DNA of 64,000 bases from Ramazzottius varieornatus (GCA_001949185.1 BDGG01000005.1:1415249-1479248), one strand, 5' to 3'. Shown: positions 11,548 to 24,310, counted from the first letter of the stretch. The notes: a model not told the origin generated them from the letters alone. Made by a program: numbers and translations.

Positions 11548-14118
11548 TTATCCGAAAACAAACATCCCGCACACTTTTTCCGCTTCAACGTCGACTGCTG
11601 CAACCACATGTTTCACCGCAATGACAGTTCCACTGCTATCCATCGCAATGCTTTCATTGCGGCAATACTTTTCGTTGCGCTTCTGGATCCTTACTTGAAT
11701 TACGATCTCGATCACAGCTTTCTTGAAGGTGTAAATGTCTTTGGATGTCCAGTCTTGTCCGATTTCCATACCGTTTGCTTCCACGAAACGTCTGATCGTT
11801 TTTGTGGTGTTTTCTCCCGGACGACCAACAAGCTTACAGCAACCGGAAGAGGTTTTGGAATTTTCGTGTCTGTTAATCCCAGGACGTTCCTTGCAGACCG
11901 AACCACCTGCTCACTTGTCCCTGGCTTGTTCATGATATTCTCCACTGGGACAGAACATTCAGCGAGAACACGGAAATCAACCATGATACTCTTCGTGGTG
12001 TTGTTATACGCGCAAACTCGACGCACGACACGCCCTATTTCATTTTCCGGACCATAGCAGGAAATATTTTGTAATGGTCCGTGGAGTCGAATAGTGTGCA
12101 CCACATGCTGCATCAGATGGATTGAGAACTTCATGTTTGCTTCGCCAAAAAAACCGTTCGAAGTTTCTGAGGAACAGGTCCGAGTGACGCTCGATCCTGG
12201 ATAGGTCCACTTCCGTGATGACGTCACGAGTAGCTAACCAAGCGATCGAGCTAGCATGGCACAAGATAGAATGGAAGTTTTCGGGGAAAATGTCTTTTGT
12301 GATGTAAGGCGCACCATGTTGTAGAAAGAATCTTAGCTCATGCGCCTTCATCTTCTTGAAATGCGATATAGATCTTGTGCTTCGCTATTCATGACCGGGA
12401 ACGATTATTTGTATCTATCGCCTGTCGATCTCTTTGATCTTTGCCGCAGTCAACCGCATTCTACCACGTCCTTCAACAGTTCGAGACAGAAACCATCGGG
12501 CGACCCCTTCGTCCATCATGTGCATCACGTCAATGGCAAAAGCATCGACCATGTCTATCTTCGGCCAGCGAATTATTAGTGACGGCCTTCGGAAGCCCTT
12601 GGTCAGCTTCATTTTGAGCATTGTATGTCGCTGCTTGGGGGACAGGTCATCCCACTCCGCTTCCATCTCGACAAAATCATCGTGGTTCTTCATAGGAGGG
12701 TTCTTGACGTACCTGTAGCAGATTTTGTGTGAGATGCAAACGGCTTTCTAACGAAAAACATTCTTTTAATGCCTAATATCCAAAGTTTGTTATTTTTAAT
12801 GTGTGTTTCGCATTCTCGAGTGCCTGCAGACAATAAACACAGCCTTGATAGGCGGAGTGCGCCAGGTGACCATTTAACGCAGTTCTTTCCGGCGAATCTG
12901 CCAGTATGCAGTAGACATACGCGGACGAATGATGCACAGTTCCAAATTTGTCGGTCCATACAACAGGCTGGAAGCTTTCACTGTTCTCGTCCAAGTCGCG
13001 CAGATGAGTAGTTAAGTTCAAAAGGAAGCTTTCTCTGTCGGATGGAAGATTCTCGCCTACCCAGACCGCCGCCAGATGCCAAACACATTTTCTAATTCTA
13101 ACTGGCAAATTCAGCACTTGCACGAACACCAGATACATCTTTTTGTTTGTGCTTTTGCTAAACTCTCCTGAGTCCGCATGAATGGCTAGCTCTATTGCGT
13201 CACTTGGGATACCCATTTGCTCGCTTCTCATGCCATCCGTGACGTCTCGCAGATCGTCATGCCTTTCTTGATCGGAAGGATCTATCTGACAGCCGTATTT
13301 GTCCATTGTTTCCTGGATTGCTCTGCGTACCGGATTCATGATGAAGAGATTCCCGTCTTTCTCCACCGCCTTCCGGGTCCACACCGTCTCACACAGGTCG
13401 CAATGGTATGACTTGTAATTGCCGTCTCCGACTTCCCTTAAAGTGTACCCACATAACTCCGTTTCCCACTGCTCGTTTCGCTTTTTCCTCACCGGCCTTT
13501 GATACGGACAAATATACACGACCTGTTGCTTGTCGTCTTTCTGCAGATTCAGCATGGTTTTCAGAGACTTTGCGCTTTTTCGGAAATTTTCTGTGCTTCT
13601 TAGGCTCGGCTCGCCTTCTTTTCCCGTCAGCTATCAGGGCGATTTCTTTGAGAAATTTGTTCAAAGTAGCATTGGACGTGCCGGTACTCTTGGCTACATA
13701 CAAGAGAAGGCTTGCCACTTGATCCATTGTCCATCCTGCCTCATTTTCACGGAAGAATTCCGAAAGAGCAGTGCCTACAGGATCAATGAGTGTGAGAGAG
13801 ATCTTCGATTACATGTAGGACAAGTCATTATACTGTACAATAACAAGCCAATAAATCACTGCATTTACCAGCTGATGGCTGCTCCGTCTCGTCGTGACAG
13901 ACAGTATCGATGAAGGAGGCATCCAAGTTCATATCCTCTTCGTCCGGTTGATCGTCGTGCTGTGAAGAGACTTCTTTCGCTTGATGAACGCGGGGTCGCT
14001 TCGAACTTCCTGCTGGTACTTGAACCATATCATCCATCGCATTTCGTTTCTTGGCAGCTCCACATTTTGCTTTCAAGCGAGATATCCGATGGTCTTTATC
14101 CATGCCGACCACAAACAA
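11548..14118 (-). mobile_element. CACTA/EnSpm (CMC) tnp2-type transposase gene, multi-exon and apparently decayed
   Basis: The reverse strand encodes, in order: a basic N-terminus (from 14118, MDKDHRISRLKAKCGAAKK); a segment with MDQVASLLLYVAKSTG; a Cys-rich region (ICPY, CGYTL, YHCDLCET); a block with LNLPVRIRKCVWHLAAVW and GCVYCL; then KGFRRPSLIIRWPKIDM followed by AIDVMHMMDEGVARWFL; and KFSIHLMQHVVHTIRLHGPL with GPENEIGRVVRRV. The order and the signatures (D.MH...GV; N/S-x-H-x-x-x-H...GPL...) are those of plant and animal tnp2 transposases. Introns are visible, for example a phase-1 donor near 13873. The frames before and after about 13555 do not agree without a 1-nt shift, and the downstream frames (11784-11548) also fail to join cleanly, so the gene is probably inactive. 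A further frame at 10961-11272 may be a C-terminal part. I could not find the CACT(A/G) termini. Confidence 0.75.
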
Positions 14119-14508
14119 CTTCTATCGTTGATGACATGCAAGAAATATAACAATAAATTGGAATTAAAAATCGATCTCTTTGAATCTTTGGCAGCTCGAT
14201 TCGGTTCGGTTTGTGGACCGGGTTCGCCATCAGAACTTTCTGGACGTTCAGTAGATAATGCCTCCAAGGATAAGGGCTACTGTTCCTCTGTGTACGGTCC
14301 AACTGAACGCAGTCTCTGTACAGCCGATGCTGCTGTCAGCAATGGTAGGGCTGTCCATGGTACTGCATGTTGGCGTTTTCTGCGTCTTTTTGTGCAGCCG
14401 TTGAATTTGTTTTCTCATTCTCCAGTAGGTTTTCTCCCACTGAATCCTGTACCAAATTGTTCTTCCAGGAGCAGTAATGTCTCATCGTGAAAGGGGAATA
14501 ACCCTACC

Positions 14509-16654
14509 AAGGCCACCAGACGCCCACGCGACTACAAGACCTCGGATACTGAGGCGTCAACACCCATACCGGACTACTTCAAAGCGGTAGTCAACCGTAC
14601 AAGGGAGGAAGTTCCGTGTAAGAAAACCAAGCTTTCTGTTTGCCGATTACTTTTCCGTTTATCGATATTTCCTTAGCAGTCATTTACATTTTTCTGTGCT
14701 TTGCAGACTGGGTTCTGTTTCAGTACGATGACGGGGTTTACTACCTTCTGCCACCGCCCAAGATCACTCTGGACATTGTAAAGCCTCTTTCTCGAGAAAT
14801 CAATTCCTTCAAGAAGAAAGAGATATTGCAGCAATGGATGAAGGTGCGCTTGTTCTACACTCATGTCTATCCTGTCAGCAAAGCAACGGTCATTGATGTG
14901 AGTAAGGACCAGGACAGGATGAACGCATTGTTCGACACACTGGACAATGCAGCGAAGCAGCAGAAAAAGAAACGAAAGGTACTTGTGATTTAACGCTCTT
15001 GTCTTAAGCGGATAACGCGCTTGTGCTAGACTTCGCTCTATTCGTATCAATACTGGAATATTATTCACTGTTCCGAAGATACTTTGTACGGTGTCTTCTT
15101 CTAGAGACCAGACAGGAAGCCTGCCCCAACCTCGAAGATGACACATGTCAACAGAGCCGAAGACAACAAGACCAAACGAAAGAAATTGAACGATGAGAGA
15201 TCAGGTGTGGTTTCCGTGGGGAGAGGTCAAGTCGCTTCCCCAGAAGTTTCTGAACGAGAGGCAGACTCCACCGGCGATGACAGTGCTCCAGGTCTCATAA
15301 CCCATCTCAAGTGGAAAAGCAGCTCTCAATTGTGTACTGGAAGCACAAAGCTACGGATCTCGGACTCTCCCTTTTCTAGTGGAGATGAGGAACTGGACAC
15401 AGAATTTCCGGTAAGTTTGCAATATTTGTTGGTACAGTTGTTTGGGATTGAATAAGGGTCTTTGGTAGTCCATTCAGAAGCCACGTCAACGCTCGGAGGA
15501 TAGCGCATCACGGAAGCCTGGATCGCCTCTCCACATCAACGCCTGCAATGCCGAAGAAATCTTCAACGAGGCCGATTCCAGTGATAGCGATTATCACCCT
15601 TCCACAGATCCTAACTGAAGAATAAGTAAGCGAACTTACAATCCGCTTCAGCCGCAGTACTCTTCTATTCTGTGCTTGGTTTGTTTCTTGAAGAGACTAG
15701 GTTTATCGACAGTGAAGACAGGGATAGTGTCAGCATCTCCGGGAGTGCCAAATATGGAGGTAAACGGCTTACCAAATTTCGATTAACTTTGCGCGCAGTT
15801 CGGCTATTGTGTTCGCCTCCTTTGCACAAGCGAAAACAGCGGCGGTAAGAATGGAGATACAACGGAAGACTATACTGCAGAGAAGACTGAGGAATTTGTT
15901 CAGAAACGGGAGGAATTGCTGAAGGAAGCTGAAAGTGAGTGCCCAAATAATATTGCGTGATGCAGTGTAGAATTAGCTTAGCTATGAAAACTCCTCGAAT
16001 AGAAATGAAAGTCTTTGCTTATTTGTGGCTCATCATAGTGATCAATCGGATTTTGAAATCAGCGGGACATTCCAGACCATCACGCAAGCCCAAGATACAG
16101 GGTGAAAATCACCTCTGTTCGGTTCCTCGAGTGTATCAGTCTAATGATAGTATCGTATTACAGTTCCGGCCATCAACTGGTCATTCAACGCAGATCCAGC
16201 AACAGTCGACCGCACTCTGTTCCAGCGACTGCAGCCGAAGTCTCCAATATGGGTCAGACAAGCAAGATTGAAGCAAGCGCAGAAAGCGCGAAGGACATGG
16301 ACAACTACGCACGAAAGCTGATGTGGAAAGTCTTAATCCCTGACGATGATATTATCGCTCTCTTAAAGACGAAGACGAAAGGCGTGGGGTTTGCGAAGCT
16401 TTTCGGCCCGAAGAACTTCACGTCGTTTTACGGTAAGCCTGTTGTAACGCAACCAGCCCGCTTTCTTACTTTTGACAGTCGTTTTTCTTTGCAGATCACG
16501 TTCTCAAGTTCAAGAAAACCAAGGAAGGATTGACGGGAGGAAAGTGGAATAACCAGATAACATCCGAAGTTGAACTACGTAAACGATTCATTAGCACTTT
16601 CGATCGCAAAATGTCTCGTGTACTTAAGCACACTGAAAATCCACAATCCTACTA
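14509..16654 (+). CDS. Companion gene of the CACTA-type element; acidic/basic linker plus possible BEN-like domain
   Basis: The gene is divergent from the transposase, with about 0.4 kb between them. Clear exons join in phase: one ending 14617; 14707-14978 (YWVLFQYDDG.., a small folded module); 15105-15410 (basic then Ser/Asp-rich); and 15469 onward (HINACNAEEIFNEADSSDSD). The last meets an in-frame TGA at 15616-15618, just before a good donor. Past it the sequence stays protein-like (FIDSEDRDSVSISGSAKYG near 15694-15760, then DYTAEKTEEFVQKREELL near 15870-15935). A final module spans about 16240-16434 plus 16495-16654: YARKLMWKVLIPDDDII, FAKLFGPKNFTSFY, then DHVLKFKKTKEGLTGGKW and RKRFISTFDRKM, stop at 16654. 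The pattern loosely resembles a BEN DNA-binding domain, but this is a weak guess. Not every exon joins in phase around 15,760-16,165, so the model is partial and the gene may be decayed. Confidence 0.5.
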
Positions 16655-17058
16655 GTTCCTCCTTTCAATGGCTTCTTCCTCTTTGGTCCTTAATGCTAGA
16701 AATCGATCTGTATGGACAATTTTCAATTTTGAATTTTATAGCCATCCATCGGCCTACTATTACGAGCTGGTTCATCAGCCGAATAGAAACCTGAAGGATC
16801 ACGAAATTTTCGTGGTTTATCTCCTCGTAGATGACTTTCATCAAGCGTTTTCTCATTAGTGAGTCTCGCGAAACAAACCTCACGCTACACTTCCACGTTC
16901 ACTTTTCTCGTGGTTGGTATCTGCATTGCATTTCCCGACACCGACAAATTTTCTCTACGTTTAACGACCTTTTTTGATAAGAGAAAATCCATCCGTCAGA
17001 AAATACGATGGGAAGTCATAAATGGCGCCAATCAGGATCTTTGTGATCGATAGGATAA

Positions 17059-17107
17059 GGCAAGGTTATTCTTCAGAAGGTTATTCTTCAGAAGGTTATT
17101 CTTCAGA
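17059..17107. repeat. 15-bp tandem repeat, three copies
   Basis: AGGTTATTCTTCAGA repeats three times in a row with no interruption. It lies just downstream of the CACTA companion gene. Confidence 0.9.
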
Positions 17108-18185
17108 AAGGGTTCGACAACCGCGAATTGAAAAGTGATCTTGTTCAATGTGTCTTCTACATGTTGACCAGCACAACTGGCTTGAAAACTTTTATAGTTT
17201 TGGAGAAATAAAATTTTGAAGTTGGTAGGGTCAACCCGGAAGCAGCCTCTCTGCGATCTTTCAGACGGAGGGACCGGGGATGCAAGGCATGTGGATGCTG
17301 ACTTGTCAGTCGGCGCGCTCTGTCGCTCAACTCGATACAGCTCAGTCAAAGACATGCTCAGTCTGACTACATACCACGAAGAGATTTAGATGAGCCGACT
17401 TGTCGGCAAGAGAGATGAGCAGGATCACAATTACGCGTCACCTCGTTAACTACCTGATACTGCAGTGTAAAACAGCTATAAAATCAAGGCTGATGCAATC
17501 TGGTGTAACAGACATCGAGGAACACAATGTTGAACTCTAGCTGGCCATCTGGCCACTCGTCAGATGACTTCGACAGAAAAGTTTAAAGTGATTCGAAGTT
17601 TCGGCTGACAAATTTTTGGCGTCCTACAGCCTGAATGTGCGTCTGCATCTATTCTGACAATAAACCCCCAGGTGGGGGTGCTTCAGCCACAAATCACCCT
17701 GGATTTTCGGTAGAATCACCTCAAACGGGCGAACAGTTTTGTGAAACTTCTATCTGTAGCGAAGCATGGCGGCTCCACCGCCCGATGCCTTTGAGTACTT
17801 TGAAGATTTTGATGTCAAAAAAGTGAAATTTGGAAGCAAAGAAGTTCGTATGAAAATTAGGCCGCCGAAACACATATATGGGTATATTGCGTTCTCTGTC
17901 AGAGTGCCCTAGGCAAAATATTCGATAAGCGCACGGTGAAGCAATTATTAGTACATTCTGGCAGCGCAATGATTAGGGGTTTCTCAGAAAATGTGTGAAG
18001 CGGAATCCTAGCCTCGTTTCGGTACAACTTGTTGTGGCAAATATGTCACGGAGAATGTTCCTCAGGGGCAAGGTGAATTCGGTTGGCCGATTTCGGCAAG
18101 CTCAGCTAGTCCAATTTTAATATGGCCTGTTTTGACATAACAAAAGTTACCATAACAAGCCGGCTTCAAAACTGCAAATAGCTTA
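17108..18185. other. Region without a supported gene
   Basis: Only short frames are visible between the CACTA-type region and the retrotransposon relic. Confidence 0.4.
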
Positions 18186-18189
18186 ACGC

Positions 18190-20045
18190 TACTACAGTTG
18201 GATGTTTCTAGTGTTGCGGGAAAGCCGTTGCGGGAAAGGTGTGCAAGAGTGAGCATGGTGCCAAGATTCATCAAGCCAAAGATCCGTACTGTGGACAAGC
18301 AGGACACAAGATAACCAACGAAAGGACAGAGCGATGTGGGAAGTGCAGCGCGTACTTCAAGAAAATTGGCATGAAAATCCATGAAAGAACGTGTGATTCG
18401 GTGGAAGTAATGAGAAGGAAGACGAATGCCATCAGACAGGTCGAAACGCCAACGGTCGACCCAACGCCTTCAGTCCTGGCCATCCCACCTATGTCTTCGA
18501 ATCAGCCGACGACAGAGTCGGACGATCGCAGTGATGAGAGAGAAGTGGACAGTGAAGCTCCAGAAATTTGGTAAGGAGTTGTCAACGGAAGAATTTAACC
18601 AGTTCGAAGATGCGTTACAGGAGTTCATTCAAGAAATCAACGGGAAGACGCCATAACCACCCAGGCGATCAATCAAGCACCCGAACATGGCCTACCATCA
18701 GCAAAAGAAGACTGCAGGTTTCCAGTCGCGAAAAGCCACGTACGGATCCAGTAATCCCCAACGGAAAGACGACAGAATGGCGGAAGCAAGCAGAAAGAAC
18801 CACCAGTGGAGGAGAGCGCAGTACATGTTTAAGAACAAGCGAAAGAAGTTATTGAGTGAGATCGTCCAGGTAAAAGACAACAGAAGGTGCGAGGTTGCGA
18901 AGGAAGAAGTTGAAGAGTATTTTAAAGATCTGTTCAGTCAGCCCAACCAGAAGACAAGACCGAGGTAGGAAAGCCCTGACAGCGACCTAAACGAAGGATT
19001 GGACCGTGACTGCCTCAGAGCAGTGACAGCGAGTGAGGCGATGAAGGCGCTGAACGGCCTGAGGATGGATGCAGCAGCTGGCCCAGACAAAGTGAGTGTG
19101 AAGATGCTAAAAGATGTGGACAAGCATGGCGAGATTATGGCGAGTGTGGCGTCGGTGTGCTGTATCAACGAGAAGTTTCCGGAAGTGTTGCAGAATGCCA
19201 GAACAGTGCTGCTCCTAAAGAAAGGCGATCCGAAGAAGATGACCAACTGGCGAGGAATCAGCATCCGCTCAGCCATCCGCAGATGCATTAGTAAAGCACT
19301 GTGCCACAGACTGAACATGTACGTGGACCTTTCAGAACATCAGAAAGACTTTAGACGGTTACCTGGGCTGCTGGAGAATGTGGCGAGACTGCAAGGAATC
19401 CTGACAGCGAGCGTAGAAGAAGAAAGAGGAGTGAGTGTCGCCTTCCTGGACATCAGTAAAGCCTTCGATAACGTGGGACACGAACATGTGGAAAAGACCC
19501 TGAGTTCTTTCGCCATCGCAGAGAACCTCCGGAGGGCGATCGGAGCAATGTACAGTGGGATGACAGCAAGGGTGGAAGTCGGAGGCGAGGTGACTGGGGC
19601 AGTGCCGGTTAAGAGGGGCGTTCTCAAGGGGGATCCCCTATCACCCCTGCTCTTAAACCTTACCATTAATTTTCTACTGCACGAACTAAATGATTTCGAC
19701 CTGAAGAAAGCCTTAGGGCTTAATGTTAACGATATCTTAGCCTTGTCTGCTTTTGCTTTTGCAGATGATCTTGTGATCGCGAGGAAGAACAGAGCGGCGA
19801 GCAGAAGGCTTTCAAGAGGTTTTTGTACATGGTTTGTGGTTTGGCGCACGTGGTGTGATTTCGAAGGTTGGCTTATCGTTGTTACGTTCCCTTGGTATCA
19901 ATCAATCGACTATTGATGAGATTGTTAGTCTTGTTCTGAATCTTTCTCATTCCATGTACAGAATGTTCATGAAGTGTTAATCCTCTTGTCACCGAGTCGA
20001 AAGGCTACCACCTATACGGTGGCGGTTCTTTTCTCAATAAAGGTA
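18190..20045 (+). mobile_element. Decayed non-LTR retrotransposon, R2/NeSL-like (two zinc fingers plus reverse transcriptase)
   Basis: Two CCHC-type fingers lie at the start: one around VCKSEHGAKIHQAKDPYC and one reading CGKCSAYFKKIGMKIHERTC. A spacer follows (KFGKELSTEEFNQFEDALQE, then RRAQYMFKNKRKKLLSEI). The reverse transcriptase has the pre-motif AAGPDKVSVKML, motif 1 (LLLKKGDPKKMTNWRGISI), catalytic motif A (FLDISKAFD), motif B (RGVLKGDPLSPLL) and motif C (AFADDLV). N-terminal fingers before the polymerase are typical of the site-specific R2/NeSL group, which carries a restriction-like endonuclease after the polymerase. That part is missing: the frame dies at 19916 and an AATAAA-bearing 3' region follows (about 20035). 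There is at least one frameshift (near 18560), and stops lie at about 18655 and 18966. The element is dead. Confidence 0.8.
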
Positions 20046-21686
20046 TATCTCTCTGCTGAGCGGATCCGCTGAGCAAGATTAGCCTCGATTTTGCTGAAGT
20101 GGGGCTGAAGTGCTTGCCGAAACCCAACACGACAGCAAACAGATCTACGGTTCGGGTGTTTTGCAGGTACTGTAAAGTTCCTCTTTTTACTGAAGCAAGA
20201 TACATGCCATTCGTCCAGAAAAAAGCTGTAGCACTGAGCACAGATCTGTCTTCCGAACCTGAGCCTGTTTCCAATTTAGTTGGCATTATAGTGTTACGAA
20301 AGAATAAAAGTGGCCTGAGATACTTGCTCCAAGTTGGCCTGTACCGCCTGCTGATCTTTGTGATAGTAAAATTTCGAAAACTGCCTAATGGCTGAATCAG
20401 TCTTTTCGGCATGGTTTTTATGCAGCATGGTTTTTTCGGCATTGTTATTTCTTTTTGTGCACTTATCAATTCATAAACACGAAGGCAGCGTTTCGCATCT
20501 CAATCCTAGTCGTTATGAGCTCAAAATTGTGTGTAACTCTAGTACGAGGAGGAAAACCCAACCTTTCTGTCGAGAATACTTTGCTAAGTCAAATGCTACA
20601 GGGAGCGCTGCCCACTGCGGCGCCAGACTAAATTCAGCTGGCGACTGAGCAAAAGTTAGCAAAGTTTTAGCCGTTCCGCGTTTGCGATTGACGAGTTCAG
20701 GACGAAACTTCTGCATGTTTTGATACGAGCTATTTTTATCGCCATATCTCACCGTAACGTGAATAGATTCCGTTTCTTCCAGTTTCAGAATGTAGCCAGG
20801 AGCTCATTCCTAATTTTGAGAATGAAGGATGGAAGAATAAGCTTGATATAACACTGCAGTTTTTCGATCCTTCTCCGACGACATCATGCGCCACCTGAAG
20901 ACAAACAGCTGTTATTAAAGCCGGCACAAGGCGGCTCTTTCGCATTTCCCGGGCAAGGTTTTGCACCCGGCTGTAGAACTACCTTCATGCTACAGTTTGA
21001 CACCTGGAAACATCCAATCTTACCATTGTCAGCCAAGATATGAGCAACTATTGTCCACTAACGAGTTACCGTGTCCCGTAGTCGACCGTTCAACGCTGGA
21101 TGAGCAACAACATAGAAGTAACTTCTGGAAGTTGCGGAGGAAACTCGCTGGACATGCTGCAGGACATCTCGCAAATCCACAATCAGATAGGTGGGTGTGT
21201 GGTAGACTGGATGGCAGTACAAAGAGGGTCGTTCCCACTTCCCAGCGAGAGATTCAGGTACAATAATTTTGTCAAAGCTGCAGCAATGCGTTTTCGCTCG
21301 AAAGTTAGCAGAGTTTCAGCTGTTCCGATTTTCAATAGGTGAAAACTGCGATGGCACGCTGAAGCACGCCATCCCAACCGTGTCATTTCTACTTGGTCCA
21401 GCCTATATGTGGTTTAGTGGCATAGCTCGCTCTGCCATCTGCAGAAAGCGTGCTTCCTAATAGGAGTCTTCAGTCTTGCTTGCAAAACTCGTTGAAGCCG
21501 CAAACGTCTTACTAAATTATCTTGATCAACACGAATCAAGCGTGAGTCAGGGAAGTTCGAACTTTTCGCAAACTTCGAATTGCGGACGTTCTGTTCTTGA
21601 ATAAATTTGGCGAAAAGTATGCTTTTAATTTCCGCTTATCATATTCTTACTGTTCCCTCTCACTTTGTACTGCGCTGCAACTCATT

Positions 21687-23001
21687 ATGCCGGGCAATTC
21701 CGAAAGAAAGCGTTTCATTGAGGATCTGGAATAATGGGTGGTTGGTCGGAAGCTACTGAAGATGAATTTGGACCTCGGCGAGCATGACGACGATGATGAA
21801 GTGGATGTTCCTGCCGTGCTACTTCAGTTCGTTACCGCTACACGATACCTTCAGCGACCGGAAGTGCCTAAGAGTAAGCACTTTGTGGAGTATCTGCTTC
21901 CGGCACTGGATGATGAACGGTTCAAGGAGGAAGTCAGGATGTCCCGCGAGTTATTTGAGATGGTACTGAGCAAGATCGTCGGTCATAAGGCCTTTAACCT
22001 TCACGGCAAAACACCTCAAGCCGATCCACGACTACAGCTTATGATTTGCGCCTATAGTTTCGGGAGTTCGGGAAGCTCAGCCTCCGTAGAGAACATTGCT
22101 GGACGTTTCGGGGTTTCAGAAGGCTTTGTCCTTCTTTGCACCACTAGGTGTATCGAGGCTCTGTTGTCGGTAGAAGGAAGTGTGGTTAACTGGCCGGATA
22201 AAGAGGAAAGAACTACCATGGTACTTATAGGTACTTATACCTTAGCTCTTGAAATTCTTCGGTATGCTAGACACAACATCACAAATTCATTAAAGTGTAA
22301 TATTTTAGGCACGAATTCTTTGGGATTCAGGATTTCCTGATTGTGTTGGAATGTTGGACGGCACGTTAGTCCCGTTAGAGTACAAGCCTACCAAAGATGG
22401 CGAGGATTACTGAAGCCACAAGTCCCGATACGGAATATCAGCGATGGTGGTTTGCGGTGACAAGTGTAAAATTCGATACATGTTTATCGGATTTTGTGGG
22501 TCGGCCTATGATATGAGAGTATACAGTAATTCTTCGATGGCAAGACAAGTCTCTAGGCTGTTTTCACCAGGCGAATATCTTCTCGCTGACAGCGCCTACA
22601 CTACGTCAACTCATACCATCGCTTCCTACAAGAAGCCCGCCGCCGGAGTCATGTCAACGAACAACGAGCGATTCAACTTTTACCACTGTTCAACAAGAAT
22701 TAAGATCGAACACACCATTGGCATCTTGAAGGGACGTTTTCCGTCTTTGCAGTCCTTAAGAATTAAGATCCACGATAAGCAGACCCATCGTGCAGCTGTA
22801 GAGTGGACACAAGCATGTGTTGTTTTACACAACATTTTACTCGAAGACAGCTATTTTGATGACAACTGGACAAAATACCGAGAACCGGAAGTACCAGAAA
22901 TGAGCTACGATGCTGCAGTTATGGACGGAAAAGATTTCCGAGAGACCATCAAAGAAAGAGTCTTGCATAGCAGAAAGCCAGCTCGACGTTTTGTTCAGTG
23001 A
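21687..23001 (+). pseudogene. PIF/Harbinger DDE transposase (HARBI1-like), two nonsense codons
   Basis: Two exons (21687-22220 and 22309-23001) join in phase 0 across an 88-bp GT-AG intron, giving about 408 codons, close to the usual 350-450. The N-terminal helical part contains VPKSKHFVEYLLPALDDERF and a helix-turn-helix (VENIAGRFGVSEGFV). The catalytic triad is intact: D in VGMLDGT, D in AYDMRVYSNSS and E in IEHTIGILKGRF. Two single-base lesions kill it. One is TAA at 21732 near the N-terminus. The other is TGA at 22411 in GEDY-stop-SHKSRYGIS, where an aromatic residue, most simply Trp (TGG to TGA), would be expected. A later start at the in-frame ATG near 21762 would bypass the first stop but not the second. 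In intact elements the enzyme works with the SANT partner to enter the nucleus and bind the ends. Confidence 0.88.
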
Positions 23002-23338
23002 AACGTTTCTTAGCTAGTTCGAGTTGTAGTTCTAGTTTCTTCAATTCATAATCGCGTACTTCTTTTTTTCTGCTCGGTCTCTTCTCTCTGGTTATTTTCG
23101 AGTTGTCTTTGCTGTCGACGTTCCTCTCGTTCCACGTCGGCATTTTGTCCTGCCAGCTCTAGCTTCTTTTCCTCCAGTAAGAGTTTTTTTCGCTATGGCG
23201 AGCTGATCCTTCGTGCTTGTTTGTAGAGCTTCGGCGATGGTCAGTGATTTCTGTTTAGTTCTGCTGTCTTGACATTTCTTCTCAGAATATCCTGACACTC
23301 TCGGTTGCGGAGTAGATTTGATTGAGCTAGGACAACTA

Positions 23339-23656
23339 CGGGGTAAACAGCAAAGTTGGCAGGCATGCGAGGCTTTCCCAGGTCAAACGCGTTGGCTTCC
23401 GCTCATTCAGATCTTCGAATCGTGAATCTGAACAAATGGGAGCTTGACAAGCAAACTTGGCAAGATTGTGTCTCAAATGGCGTGCTTTCGTGGTTAAAAC
23501 ACTACAAGCGTGCGCCACTTGGGAAACGAATTAGGTCGAGTCTGTTTGTCGAGTTTCCATTTGTTCACGAATCCGCAATCAGACGTTCCGAACGGGCGAT
23601 AGGCAAAACGTTCGACCTACATCTCCAATATGACAAACAACTCCGCTGTTACCCCG
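23339..23656. mobile_element. 318-bp MITE inserted in the SANT partner exon
   Basis: Ends are CGGGGTAAACAGC and the inverted GCTGTTACCCCG, flanked by TA (23337-23338 and 23657-23658). Removal of the element plus one TA joins two in-frame coding halves. Confidence 0.88.
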
Positions 23657-24184
23657 TAATGAGCTGAGATGTGGCAACAGGAGAAACATCTTCGGGCAAC
23701 TCCAGAAGACCGCAGGAAAAGTCGACTTCCGGTTCTGAAGCGTTGTTGTACGTTATAAGGCCACTTGCTTCGTTTTCTTCTTCTTCGTCCTCCGAGGCTT
23801 TCTCTTCAGCCGACGTTCTCAGGGTATCTGAAAAGTGCGGTGGTTCCATGGAAGCTCGGTCAGTGAAGACAGGACGCAACCTGAACCAGTATGGGCAATA
23901 ACTGGGTACAATACCTGCAAAAATCAATCTATTGTAATATCGGAATAAGTCGCGTATGACGTAGTCAATACCCCTTTTATTTTGTATAGCCTAATCTGAC
24001 GTTACAAACTGCGCCAGTTGATCGAGATGAAAATTTACCTTGATTTTTAGCCTCCTCCATTTTCTCCTCAATAGGTATGTCAGAATCAGGATTGCCGCAG
24101 CCAGAACCAGTAGATTTTAGAAAGACCATTGCCGCCTTGTATCATTTTTCCAAGTGAAGAAGCTTGTTCTTGATTGTCGTACTA

Positions 24185-24310
24185 CTGTATGCTCTCCCGA
24201 AATTCACGTACGTCACTCCATTCAGAGTGTAAAACTAGAGAAAGAGTTCTCACACGGTGACCATAACAGTCTGATTCAGTTACGTACGTGAATTTCGAAA
24301 GAGCATACAG
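24185..24310. mobile_element. 126-bp MITE inserted in the SANT partner exon
   Basis: Ends CTGTATGCTCT and AGAGCATACAG form roughly 29-bp inverted repeats that include ATTCACGTACGT. TA flanks at 24183-24184 and 24311-24312. Its removal with one TA continues the SANT reading frame. Confidence 0.88.
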
